NCBI GenBank assembly: GCA_903851195.1 | Contig: CAINNJ010000055.1 | Coordinates: forward strand, 156,557-220,556 | DNA length: 64,000 nucleotides | DNA from: an uncultured Acidobacteriia bacterium | Lineage (GTDB): Bacteria; Acidobacteriota; Terriglobia; Bryobacterales; Bryobacteraceae | Direction of reading: 5' to 3' | Part shown: positions 15,896 to 23,960 of the stretch, piece by piece | Numbering within the stretch: the first letter of the stretch is position 1 | How the letters are laid out: each line of letters starts with the position of its first letter | Notes under the pieces: model-generated | Told to the model about the DNA's origin: nothing | Seen by the model: only the letters and a program-made list of their open reading frames with translations | Databases searched by the model: none | Program-made: the position numbers and the translations under genes

Positions 15896-18403
15896 ATGGA
15901 CAACTTTCTCAAAGATCTGCGGTACGGGTATCGCACGCTGCTGCGGAATCCGGGTTTCACGGCGGTGGCGGTGGTGTCGCTGGCGCTGGGAATCGGCGCC
16001 AATACCGCCATTTTCAGTTTCCTGAATACCGTGCTGCTGCGGAACCTGCCGGTGCGGGAGCCGGAGCGGCTGGTGATCTTTGGAGAAGGCCGGGGGCGGG
16101 GCATTTACGGCGGTCCTCCGGATTCGGCGATGGAGTTGTTCGGGTGGGACCAGTATCAGAATTTCCGCAAACAGAATCAGGTCTTCGAGGATGTGGCGGC
16201 GATCAACAGTTCACCGGCTCGACTGTATCTGACGATGGGCGGGGAAAACTCGTCGGGTCTGCCGGAGGCCGCGCAGGCGAATCTGGTGAGCGGCAATTTC
16301 TTCGATATGCTCGGCGTGCAGCCGGCGGCGGGGCGGTTCTTCCACGACAGCGCGGACGCCGCTTTGGGGGCCAGCCCGTGGGTGGTTCTGAACGACGGTT
16401 ACTGGGAGCGGCGTTTCCACCGGTCGCAACAGGCGATCGGGCAGCCGGTTCGCATCGGGGATCGTTCGTATACGGTGATTGGCGTGGCTCCCCGCGGGTT
16501 CTTCGGGACGAAGGTGGGCGAGTCGCCGGACCTGTGGCTGCCGGTTTCCATGCAGGACCAGATGCCGGGTTCGCCGAAGCTGCTGAACGAGCGGCTGATG
16601 CAGTTCCTGTACGTGATAGGGCGGATGAAGCCGGGCGTCACGATGCAGCAGGCGCAGGCGAATGTGAACGTGCTTTATCAGCAGATGCTGCCCGGCGAAG
16701 TGGGGCCCAATCCGCAGCCGGACGACATGGAACATATCCGGCACGCCAAAGTCATTCTGACGCCGGGTGACAAGGGGCTTGCGGGGCTTCGGTACACGTA
16801 CAAGACGCCGCTGCAGATCCTGATGGTGGTGGTGGCGCTGGTGCTGCTGATTGCGTGCGCGAACGTGGCGAATCTGCTGCTGGCGCTCTCCGCGCGGCGG
16901 CGGAAGGAGTTTGCGTTGCGGGTCGCGATGGGGGCGGCGCGGAGCCGGATCGTGCGGCAGTTGCTGACGGAGAGTGTTCTGCTCTCGGCGTCGGGCGGAC
17001 TGCTGGGCGTGCTGTTCGCGTCGGCCGGAGGGAAGTTGCTGGTGCATCTGATCTCGACCGGGCCGCGGGCCTTGCCACTCGATTTTGAACTGGACGGCCG
17101 GGTGCTCGCGTTCACGGTGACGCTTTCGGTGCTGACCGGGATCCTGTTCGGACTGGTGCCGGCGCTGCGGGCGAGCCGTCTCGATCTGAACTCGTCGCTG
17201 AAGGAAGGCAAGGCGAGTATGTCGTCGCCGGGCAAGGTGACGTTCGGGCGCGGCCTGGTGGCCGGACAGGTGGCTTTATCGCTGGGGCTGCTGGTGACGG
17301 CGGGGCTGCTGCTGCACAGTTTTCAGAATCTGATTTCGATCGAGACGGGCTTTGAGCGGCAGAACGTTTTGTTGTTCAAGCTGGATACGGAGGCGTCGCT
17401 CTACTCGAAAGACCAGAGGCTGATCAGCCTCTACGGGCAGATCGAAGAGAAGATTTCGCATCTGCCGGGAGTGGGTTCGGAAGGCGTCAGCCTGATGGCT
17501 TTCAACGAAGGGCGGCGGCAGACCACGTTCACGGTGCCGGGGCTGAATCTGCCGGAGCAGATGCGCCTGACTTGTGAGAATTTCGTGAGCGCGGGCTATT
17601 TTCCGGTGCTGCGGATTCCGCTGCTGCTGGGACGGTCGTTCACGCCTTCAGACACGCTGAAGTCGCCCATGGTGACCGTGATCAGCGAGACGTTCGCGAA
17701 CAGGATTTTCGGCAACCCGGCCAATGCGCTGGGGCGCACCGTGAATCTGGACGGGGAAGAAAAGCCGGTGCAGATTGTCGGCGTGGCGCGCGACGTGAAA
17801 GCGCAGAACGTGCGGGACAAGGACATGATGATGGCTTATCGCTCGGTCTATCAGGTGCCCGATTACATGCATACGCTGGCGGTGCGCGTGACCGGCGATC
17901 CGGCCCAGGTGGCTGCGGGGGTTCGGCAGATCATCCACGGCGCCGAGCCGAATCTGCCGATTCGGTGGACCACGACGCTGGCCGACGAGGTGAGCAATTC
18001 GCTGGTGACGGAGCGGGCGATCGCGCAGCTCTCCACATTCTTCGCGGTGCTGGCGCTGGCGCTTTCGGCGATCGGGCTGTACGGGACGATCTCATTCGCG
18101 GTGGCGCGGCGGACCAGTGAGATCGGCATCCGCATGGCGCTGGGCGCGCCGCGGGTGGGCGTGGTCGGCATGGTGCTTCGGGACGCCATGCTGCTGACCG
18201 GCGCCGGAATCGCAGTGGGGCTGCCGCTGGCTTTAGTCGTGACGCGTGAGATGGGGTCGATGCTTTACGGGTTGGGGACGGTCGATGTGGTGACGGTGAT
18301 CGGGTCGGTGCTGGCGCTGAGCGCGGTGGCTGCGTTTGCGGGGTACCTGCCGGCGCGGCGGGCGTCGAATGTGGATCCCATGGTCGCGCTACGTTATGAA
18401 TAG
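15896..18403 (+). CDS. ADOP-family FtsX-type ABC permease
   Basis: 835 aa. Opens with DNFLKDLRYGYRTLLRNPGF and VAVVSLALGIGANTAIFSFL, the hallmark of the 'acidobacterial duplicated orphan permease' group. A MacB-type periplasmic domain follows, then an FtsX unit (about residues 300-430, with ACANVANLLLALSARRRKEF), a second periplasmic domain and a C-terminal FtsX unit with ALGAPRVGVVGMVLRDAM and a final VDPMVALRYE. So the FtsX module is duplicated. Such permeases usually lack adjacent ATPases ('orphan'), but here one ATPase gene lies on each side. ATG at 15896 is preferred over TTG at 15887. Confidence 0.93.
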   Translation: MDNFLKDLRYGYRTLLRNPGFTAVAVVSLALGIGANTAIFSFLNTVLLRNLPVREPERLVIFGEGRGRGIYGGPPDSAMELFGWDQYQNFRKQNQVFEDVAAINSSPARLYLTMGGENSSGLPEAAQANLVSGNFFDMLGVQPAAGRFFHDSADAALGASPWVVLNDGYWERRFHRSQQAIGQPVRIGDRSYTVIGVAPRGFFGTKVGESPDLWLPVSMQDQMPGSPKLLNERLMQFLYVIGRMKPGVTMQQAQANVNVLYQQMLPGEVGPNPQPDDMEHIRHAKVILTPGDKGLAGLRYTYKTPLQILMVVVALVLLIACANVANLLLALSARRRKEFALRVAMGAARSRIVRQLLTESVLLSASGGLLGVLFASAGGKLLVHLISTGPRALPLDFELDGRVLAFTVTLSVLTGILFGLVPALRASRLDLNSSLKEGKASMSSPGKVTFGRGLVAGQVALSLGLLVTAGLLLHSFQNLISIETGFERQNVLLFKLDTEASLYSKDQRLISLYGQIEEKISHLPGVGSEGVSLMAFNEGRRQTTFTVPGLNLPEQMRLTCENFVSAGYFPVLRIPLLLGRSFTPSDTLKSPMVTVISETFANRIFGNPANALGRTVNLDGEEKPVQIVGVARDVKAQNVRDKDMMMAYRSVYQVPDYMHTLAVRVTGDPAQVAAGVRQIIHGAEPNLPIRWTTTLADEVSNSLVTERAIAQLSTFFAVLALALSAIGLYGTISFAVARRTSEIGIRMALGAPRVGVVGMVLRDAMLLTGAGIAVGLPLALVVTREMGSMLYGLGTVDVVTVIGSVLALSAVAAFAGYLPARRASNVDPMVALRYE

Positions 18404-18412
18404 CCGGAGAGA

Positions 18413-19114
18413 ATGCCAACCCCACTGATCCAACTCAGGAATGTCGAACGTTTTTATCAGAACGGGCCGACACGGACTTACGTGCTGCGGCGCATCGACA
18501 TCGACATCAATGAAGGCGATTTCATTACGATCATGGGGCCTTCGGGGTCCGGTAAATCGACGCTGCTGAATCTGATCGGCATGCTGGACAGCGGGTGGTC
18601 GGGCGAGTACCATCTGCTGGAGCATCCGGTGCACAAGCTGAATGCGAAGCAGCGGATCGAACTGAATAAGCGTTATATCGGCTTCGTTTTTCAGAGCTAT
18701 CATCTGCTGGACGATCTGACGGTGGCGGAGAATCTGGACGTGCCGTTGTCCTATCGCAATGTGAAGAAATCGGAGCGGGCCTCGCTGGTGGCGGATTCGC
18801 TGGATCGGTTTCATATTGTCGGGAAGAAGGATCTGTATCCGAGCCAGCTTTCGGGCGGGCAGCAGCAACTGGTGGCGATCGCGCGGGCGGTGATTGCGAG
18901 TCCGAAGCTGATTCTGGCCGATGAGCCGACGGGGAATCTGCATTCGGCGCAGGGCGAAGAGATCATGCAGCTGTTTAAGAAGCTGAACGGCGAGGGCACG
19001 ACCATCATTCAGGTGACGCATTCCGAGCGGTGCGCGGAGTACGGCGACCGCATCATCAATCTGGCGGACGGCTGGCTGGCCGGCGCGGCGCCGCAGACGG
19101 GACAGCGCGCGTAA
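18413..19114 (+). CDS. ABC transporter ATPase, second of the operon
   Basis: 233 aa. Walker [17 protein letters not shown]-loop [19 protein letters not shown], signature [14 protein letters not shown], Walker [12 protein letters not shown] and H-loop [11 protein letters not shown] are present. The residue after the Walker B motif, usually the D-loop Asp (GNLD), is His here (GNLHS), a change that could affect dimer communication. It begins nine bases after the permease stop. Paralogous to the ATPase at 15147 but clearly diverged. Either both serve the same permease as a heterodimer, or one serves a permease elsewhere. Confidence 0.94.
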   Translation: MPTPLIQLRNVERFYQNGPTRTYVLRRIDIDINEGDFITIMGPSGSGKSTLLNLIGMLDSGWSGEYHLLEHPVHKLNAKQRIELNKRYIGFVFQSYHLLDDLTVAENLDVPLSYRNVKKSERASLVADSLDRFHIVGKKDLYPSQLSGGQQQLVAIARAVIASPKLILADEPTGNLHSAQGEEIMQLFKKLNGEGTTIIQVTHSERCAEYGDRIINLADGWLAGAAPQTGQRA

Positions 19115-19119
19115 TCCTC

Positions 19120-20475
19120 ATGGGGGCTCCCCGTATTCTGATTGCCGACGATCAGCCGGACGTGCTGGAAGCCCTGCGCCTGCTGCTGAAGCCGGAAGGG
19201 TTCCAGACGGAGCAGGCGAACTCGCCTTCGGCGGCGCTGGATTTGATTGAGACGCGGGATTTCGACGGCGCCATCATCGATCTGAACTACGCGCGCGATA
19301 CGACGTCCGGCGCGGAAGGGCTGGATCTGCTGAGCGCTCTGCAGACGCGCGATTCGCTGCTGCCGGTCATCGTGATGACGGCATGGGGCAGCGTGGATAT
19401 CGCGGTGGAGGCGATGCGGCGGGGGGCGCGCGATTTTATCCAGAAGCCGTGGGAGAACGCGCGGGTGCTGGCCATCGTCAAAACACAGGTGGAACTGGGG
19501 CGCGCGCTGCGGACGGCGCGGAAGCTGGAAGCCGAAGACCGGGTGCTGCGGGCGGTGGACCGGCCGGTGTTTATCGCGGAATCCCCGGCGATGAAGCAGG
19601 TGCTGCGGATTATCGGCGATGTGGGGCCGTCGGATGCGAACATCCTGATCACCGGGGAGCCGGGGACGGGGAAGGAAGTGGTGGCGCAGACCATCCACGC
19701 GGTGTCGCAGCGGAGTAACCGGCGTCTGGTGGCGGTGAATGCGGGCGGGTTGTCCGAAGGCGTGTTCGAGAGCGAACTGTTCGGGCATGTGCGCGGGGCG
19801 TTCACGGATGCGAAGGCGGACCGCATCGGGCGGTTCGAACTGGCCGACGGCGGGACGCTGTTCCTGGACGAAATCGCGAATATCAGCGGCACGCAGCAGG
19901 CGCGGTTGCTGCGCGTGCTGCAGACCGGCGAACTGGAGCGGGTGGGCTCGTCACGGACCATCAAGGTGGACGTGCGGGTGCTTTCGGCGACCAATGCGGA
20001 ACTGGGCGCGGAGGTGGCGGCGGGGCGGTTTCGGGCCGATCTGCTGTACCGGCTGAATGCGATCGAGATCCATCTGCCGCCGCTGCGGGAGCGGCGCGAG
20101 GACATTCCGGCGCTGGCCAGTTTCTTTCTTTCGAACTATGCGGTGAAATATCGCAAGCAGGTGAGTTCGTTCGACAGCGCGGCCATGCGGGCCATGCTGG
20201 AGCACGACTGGCCGGGCAATGTGCGCGAACTGCAGCACGCCATCGAGCGGGCCGTGTTGCTGGCGCAAAGTGACAAAATACAGGCAGCGGATTTCGGACT
20301 GCGCGGCGCGCGCACGCCGCAGCGTCTCGAAGAACTGAGCCTCGAACAGGTGGAAGCGTTGCTCATCCGGAAGGCGATGGCGCGGTATGAAGGCAATGTC
20401 AGCAAGGCGGCGAACGCGCTGGGGCTGAGCCGGAGCGCGCTTTATCGACGGCTGGACCGCTACGGGATCGCTTGA
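19120..20475 (+). CDS. NtrC-type sigma-54 response regulator
   Basis: 451 aa with receiver, AAA+ and Fis-type HTH domains. The receiver has ILIADDQPDVLEAL with the phospho-Asp in AIIDLNYAR and the Lys in FIQKPW. The AAA+ domain has Walker A GEPGTGKEVVAQ, ESELFGHVRGAFTDA, Walker B GGTLFLDEIA and the arginine-finger region RFRADLLYRLN. The HTH is NVSKAANALGLSRSALYRRL. The sigma-54 contact loop reads GAFTDA instead of GAFTGA. It follows the ABC genes by five bases and overlaps the histidine kinase start (TTGA), so it is probably partnered with that kinase to control the export operon. Confidence 0.95.
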   Translation: MGAPRILIADDQPDVLEALRLLLKPEGFQTEQANSPSAALDLIETRDFDGAIIDLNYARDTTSGAEGLDLLSALQTRDSLLPVIVMTAWGSVDIAVEAMRRGARDFIQKPWENARVLAIVKTQVELGRALRTARKLEAEDRVLRAVDRPVFIAESPAMKQVLRIIGDVGPSDANILITGEPGTGKEVVAQTIHAVSQRSNRRLVAVNAGGLSEGVFESELFGHVRGAFTDAKADRIGRFELADGGTLFLDEIANISGTQQARLLRVLQTGELERVGSSRTIKVDVRVLSATNAELGAEVAAGRFRADLLYRLNAIEIHLPPLRERREDIPALASFFLSNYAVKYRKQVSSFDSAAMRAMLEHDWPGNVRELQHAIERAVLLAQSDKIQAADFGLRGARTPQRLEELSLEQVEALLIRKAMARYEGNVSKAANALGLSRSALYRRLDRYGIA

Positions 20476-21812
20476 GACGAAAGACTTCGAAAAAGCGCTG
20501 GCTCAACTTTGAGCGCAGACTTTTTATCCTGGCCCTTTGCGCGGGCGCGCCGGCGCTGATTGCGACCGCGATTCTGCTGTCGATTGACGACTACGCGCCG
20601 GGCACGCGCTGGACAGTAGGCACGATTCTGCTGCTGGCCTGGGTGGGTTTCGCGGTGTCCGTGAAAGAGCGCTTCGCGTATTCCATGCGAACGCTGGCGA
20701 ATCTGCTGGGCGCCTTGCGGGACGGCGATTTTTCCTTCCGGCTGCGCATGGACGATCGCGGCAGTCTGGGCGAAGTCTACGCGCAGATTAACGAGATGGC
20801 GGAGACGCTGCATGAGCAGCGGTTGGGCGCGATGGAAGCGACGGCGCTGCTGCAGAAGGTGATCAGCGAGATCGACGTGTCGATTTTCGCGTTCGATTCG
20901 GGCGGGGCGCTGCGGCTGGTGAACAAAAGCGGAGAGCAACTGATTCAGTTGCCGGCGGAACAGGCGATGGGGGAATCGGCGGAGCATCTGGGACTGGCGC
21001 CGTATCTGACGGGTCCGGCTTCCTTCGTGACGCGGGCGGTGTTTCGCGGCGGGGCGGGGCAGTGGAGCGTGCGGCGCGGGGACTTCCGGGAGAGCGGGCA
21101 GCCGCATCAGTTGCTGGTGCTGTCGGATATCACGCGCCCGTTGCGTGAAGAAGAGTTGCATGCGTGGCAGCGGCTGGTCCGTGTGCTGGGGCATGAGATC
21201 AATAATTCGCTGACGCCGGTGAAGTCTTTGTCGTCGAGTCTGCTGACGCTGGTTTCGCGGGAGCCGCTGCCGGAGGACTGGCAGGAGGATGTGCGCTCCG
21301 GGCTGAATGTGATTTCCAACCGGTGCGACGCGCTGAACCGCTTCACGGGCGCTTATGCGCGGCTGGCGCGGTTGCCGCAGCCAAAGCCCCGGCCGATGCG
21401 CGTGGCCGAGTGGGTGGACCGGGTCGTGCGCCTGGAGCAGCGGCTGACGGTGCGGGTGACGGCGGGACCTGAGGTGACGATCCGCGCGGATCCGGATCAG
21501 CTGGATCAGTTGCTGATTAACATTGTGCGCAATGCGGTGGACGCGACGCTGGAGCGGATGGGCGAGCGGGGCGCGGTGTCGCTCGAATGGCGGGAGAGTT
21601 TACGGGGAGTGGAGATCCTGGTGGATGACGAGGGGCACGGGATCGCGAATCCGGCGAATCTGTTCGTGCCGTTCTTTACGACGAAGCCGGGCGGGTCGGG
21701 GATCGGATTGTTTTTGAGCCGGCAGATCGCGGAGGCTCATGCGGGCACGGTGACGCTGAAGAACCGCACGGGGGCGACGGGTTGCCGGGCCTGTATTACG
21801 CTGCCGTTGTAA
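20472..21812 (+). CDS. Membrane sensor histidine kinase, NtrY-like
   Basis: 446 aa from a TTG overlapping the regulator's stop (TTGA). Two TM helices (LFILALCAGAPALIATAILL and WTVGTILLLAWVGFAV) are followed by a HAMP-like segment (LANLLGALRDGDFSFRL), a PAS-like region, and the phospho-acceptor His in VLGHEINNSLTPVKSL. The ATPase domain has N box NIVRNAVDA, G1 VDDEGHGI, F box FVPFFTTKPGGSG and G2 GIGLFLS. There is almost no periplasmic loop, so it probably senses membrane or cytosolic cues. Its last 33 bases including the stop are part of a 37-bp sequence repeated at 23788, marking the insertion site of the next element. Confidence 0.94.
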   Translation: MRRKTSKKRWLNFERRLFILALCAGAPALIATAILLSIDDYAPGTRWTVGTILLLAWVGFAVSVKERFAYSMRTLANLLGALRDGDFSFRLRMDDRGSLGEVYAQINEMAETLHEQRLGAMEATALLQKVISEIDVSIFAFDSGGALRLVNKSGEQLIQLPAEQAMGESAEHLGLAPYLTGPASFVTRAVFRGGAGQWSVRRGDFRESGQPHQLLVLSDITRPLREEELHAWQRLVRVLGHEINNSLTPVKSLSSSLLTLVSREPLPEDWQEDVRSGLNVISNRCDALNRFTGAYARLARLPQPKPRPMRVAEWVDRVVRLEQRLTVRVTAGPEVTIRADPDQLDQLLINIVRNAVDATLERMGERGAVSLEWRESLRGVEILVDDEGHGIANPANLFVPFFTTKPGGSGIGLFLSRQIAEAHAGTVTLKNRTGATGCRACITLPL

Positions 21813-21816
21813 GCGA
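21780..21816. repeat. Left 37-bp direct repeat (att-like)
   Basis: Covers the final codons and stop of the histidine kinase gene plus four bases (starts GGTTGCCGGGCC, ends GTTGTAAGCGA). An identical 37-bp copy lies at 23788-23824. Bases on either side of the two copies do not match. Confidence 0.95.
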
Positions 21817-21883
21817 TCGTGCGCAGTCGCGGATACCAAAAACTTTGAACCAATGGTTAGACTCTAAGTTCGCACATTTGCAA

Positions 21884-23068
21884 ATGCTCAGCCGTATCAA
21901 GATAGAATCATTTAAATCCCTGGAAGATGTCGAGATCGATCTTGGTCTCGTCAACGTCTTCGTGGGCGCCAACGGGAGTGGAAAGAGCAATCTCCTCGAA
22001 GCGATCGGAGTGATTTCCGCGGCTGCGAGCGGGCGTGTGGACGATGAGGCTCTGATGCGGCGCGGAGTTCGCCCCGGGCTGCCGCAGCTTTATAAGTGCG
22101 CACTGATCGGCGCGGCAAAGACTCCGCACATCGTTTTCTCAGCGGAGAATGAAGATGCCGCTTACAAGGTTAGTCTCTTTAACCCGATGAAGGACCCCCA
22201 GCCGGCATGGCGCTATCACACCGAATCGTGGCGCAGTGCTGACCGGGAACTCGCGGGCCGGTCGCACCGGATGAAATCGAAGCCCAATCCGGAGGCCGGC
22301 TTCGCGGCTTTGAAAGCCCTGGAACTGCCGGCCGGAGACCCGGCGCTGGCTTTACTCGATCTTCTGCGAAATTACGCGATCTACGAGCCGAATACGCCAA
22401 CCCTGCGGGGCGCCACGCCGGAACGGCAACCCCGGGAGCCTTTGGGCTTGTCCGGGGGAGGCCTGCCCCAGGCCGTTCATTCTTTGGTTCGCGCGTCTCG
22501 CCGCGACGAGGAACTCGAAGCGCTGTTTAATGGTTTTTGCGAACTGATCGACTGGGCGCGCTCCGTCGATTCGGCTTCAGCGTCGGACATTCCTCTTTCT
22601 CCTTCGGCCGCCACGTCGAACCAGGTCGTTCGGTTTGTCGATCAGTTCATGAAGTCCGGCCGGAACGTACTCTCCGGCGCGGATGCGAGCGAGGGCGCTC
22701 TTTACGTACTGTTTGCCGCGGTGCTTGCCCTTGATGAACGAGCGCCCCGGTTGCTGGCAGTCGATAATGCCGATCACGGTCTGAATCCCCGACTTGCGCA
22801 GGCCCTTATCGGCCGGATCTGCGACGGCGTGCTCAGGGCGAAGGTATCCCGACAGTTGCTCCTGACGAGTCACAGCCCGCAGGTGCTTGACGGACTGCCG
22901 CTCCGTGACGACCGTGTGCGGCTTTTCACTGTCTCACGAACGAATACCGGTCGAACGGTGGTTCGCCGTGTGGAGGTCGACGACGAACTCATGAAGATGG
23001 GCCGGGAAGGATGGACGCTGTCGCGTTTGTGGGTGATGGGGCACCTGGGCGGCGTGCCGAATGTCTGA
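21884..23068 (+). CDS. AAA ATPase (AAA_21/OLD-type), probable defence-system sensor subunit
   Basis: 394 aa. ABC-type ATP-binding core of the SMC/RecF/OLD kind: MLSRIKIESFKSLEDVEIDL, Walker A GANGSGKSNLLEAI (about residues 28-41), signature-like region LSGGGLPQAV, Walker B RLLAVDNADHGLNPRL and the switch TSHSPQVLDGL. In the usual form (DEPExxLHP) the catalytic Glu follows the Asp; here the series reads DNADHGLNP. Such ATPases pair with nuclease effectors in OLD, Gabija, PARIS and AbiL-type systems. ATG 21884 is chosen as the start of the conserved first strand. The stop region overlaps the next gene by 8 bases. No ribosome site is obvious. Confidence 0.88.
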   Translation: MLSRIKIESFKSLEDVEIDLGLVNVFVGANGSGKSNLLEAIGVISAAASGRVDDEALMRRGVRPGLPQLYKCALIGAAKTPHIVFSAENEDAAYKVSLFNPMKDPQPAWRYHTESWRSADRELAGRSHRMKSKPNPEAGFAALKALELPAGDPALALLDLLRNYAIYEPNTPTLRGATPERQPREPLGLSGGGLPQAVHSLVRASRRDEELEALFNGFCELIDWARSVDSASASDIPLSPSAATSNQVVRFVDQFMKSGRNVLSGADASEGALYVLFAAVLALDERAPRLLAVDNADHGLNPRLAQALIGRICDGVLRAKVSRQLLLTSHSPQVLDGLPLRDDRVRLFTVSRTNTGRTVVRRVEVDDELMKMGREGWTLSRLWVMGHLGGVPNV

Positions 23069-23771
23069 TCCCCTGCGGATCGGTTTTGTGGTGGAGGGGC
23101 CTACCGACCGCGTGCTTCTGGAAGCAATCGTCTCCCGCCTGCTGGATGGACGGGAATACGTTCCGGAACAACTGAGCCCTGAGTTATCGGAAACCTTTGC
23201 TCCTTTAAGCGGCGGCGGATGGACTTCGGTGTATCGTTGGTGCCGACAGGCCGCGAGTCAGGCGGGGGACGCATTGCACGGCAATCCGCTGTTGCGACGC
23301 TTTGACATGCTGATTGTCCACGCAGATGCGGATGTGGCGGGCAGAAGCTATCGTGACGACCAGCGGATTGCCGATGCGCCCCGCGACCTGCCTTGCGAGC
23401 GGCCGTGTCCGCCCGCTTCCGATACCACACACGAACTGCGGGAGGTCATGCAGGGCTGGATGGGAGCGTTGTCCAGCCAGTCCAATCTGGTTCTGTGTAC
23501 GCCGTCAAAATCGATTGAAACGTGGATATTGGTTGCTCTCTATCCGGAAAATCCGATTGCGCGCGACCCCCACGTGGAGTGCCGCCCGAATCCCGACGCG
23601 CAACTGCAGAATGCCCCGCTCGCGGGGAGAATGATCCGCGGGGGAAAAAAGGATCGCAGGATGTATCGGCAACGCGCCAGGGAGGTGGCTGCCGCGTGGG
23701 ACGTCGTTACGCAACGCTGCCCGGAAGCCGCGAGGTTCTCTGTCGAGGTCAGGATCACACTGGCAGGTTGA
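23061..23771 (+). CDS. TOPRIM-like protein, probable effector partner of the ATPase
   Basis: 236 aa. IGFVVEGPTDRVLLEAI carries the conserved Glu of a TOPRIM fold, and MLIVHADADVAG carries the D.D motif. SKSIETWILVALYPEN is a conserved patch seen in RloB/DUF4276-type proteins. The C-terminus is basic (RGGKKDRRMYRQRAREVA), suiting nucleic-acid contact. TOPRIM proteins next to AAA ATPases are the nuclease or tRNA-cleaving arm of OLD-like, PARIS and AbiL-like immunity. The exact family cannot be fixed without a profile search. Overlaps the ATPase gene by 8 bases, and its stop is 16 bases before the right 37-bp repeat. Confidence 0.85.
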   Translation: MSDPLRIGFVVEGPTDRVLLEAIVSRLLDGREYVPEQLSPELSETFAPLSGGGWTSVYRWCRQAASQAGDALHGNPLLRRFDMLIVHADADVAGRSYRDDQRIADAPRDLPCERPCPPASDTTHELREVMQGWMGALSSQSNLVLCTPSKSIETWILVALYPENPIARDPHVECRPNPDAQLQNAPLAGRMIRGGKKDRRMYRQRAREVAAAWDVVTQRCPEAARFSVEVRITLAG

Positions 23772-23787
23772 GACGGGCGCTCCGTTC

Positions 23788-23824
23788 GGTTGCCGGGCCT
23801 GTATTACGCTGCCGTTGTAAGCGA
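23788..23824. repeat. Right 37-bp direct repeat (att-like)
   Basis: Identical to 21780-21816, but here not part of any gene. It begins 16 bases after the TOPRIM-like gene. The 136 bases from 23825 to the TIGR03437 gene hold nothing else I can support. Confidence 0.95.
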
Positions 23825-23960
23825 ACCCTCCTGACGCATCGGAACACTCAATCCGAACAGCCGGGTGCCCCGTAGTTGCAGATGAAGTCGCAGCACGAAG
23901 TCACGCGGCTCGGCTCTACAGGCTATGCCTGAAGAGTTGTGAAAACATCCGGGGACCTGA

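Larger units (their letters stand above)
21780..23824. mobile_element. Two-gene ATPase/TOPRIM cassette bounded by 37-bp direct repeats
   Basis: The perfect 37-bp repeats at both ends enclose 1,971 bases with exactly two overlapping genes. The left repeat is the natural 3' end of the histidine kinase gene, and the right copy is a non-coding duplicate of it. This is what site-specific integration at the 3' end of a gene leaves behind: the target gene stays intact and a fragment is repeated at the far side. No integrase, transposase or terminal inverted repeat is present inside, so mobility would need help in trans. The inserted DNA starts with an AT-rich stretch (about 21817-21910) unlike its surroundings. 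Confidence 0.7.

Noticed and set aside
21884..23771. Naming the ATPase/TOPRIM pair as PARIS or AbiL
   Set aside because: The motifs fit several ATPase + TOPRIM systems. Without profile searches the exact family cannot be claimed, so only the general type is given.
21780..23824. Insertion sequence or transposon explanation for the 37-bp repeats
   Set aside because: No transposase and no terminal inverted repeats, and 37 bases is far longer than normal IS target duplications. A site-specific or homologous mechanism fits better.
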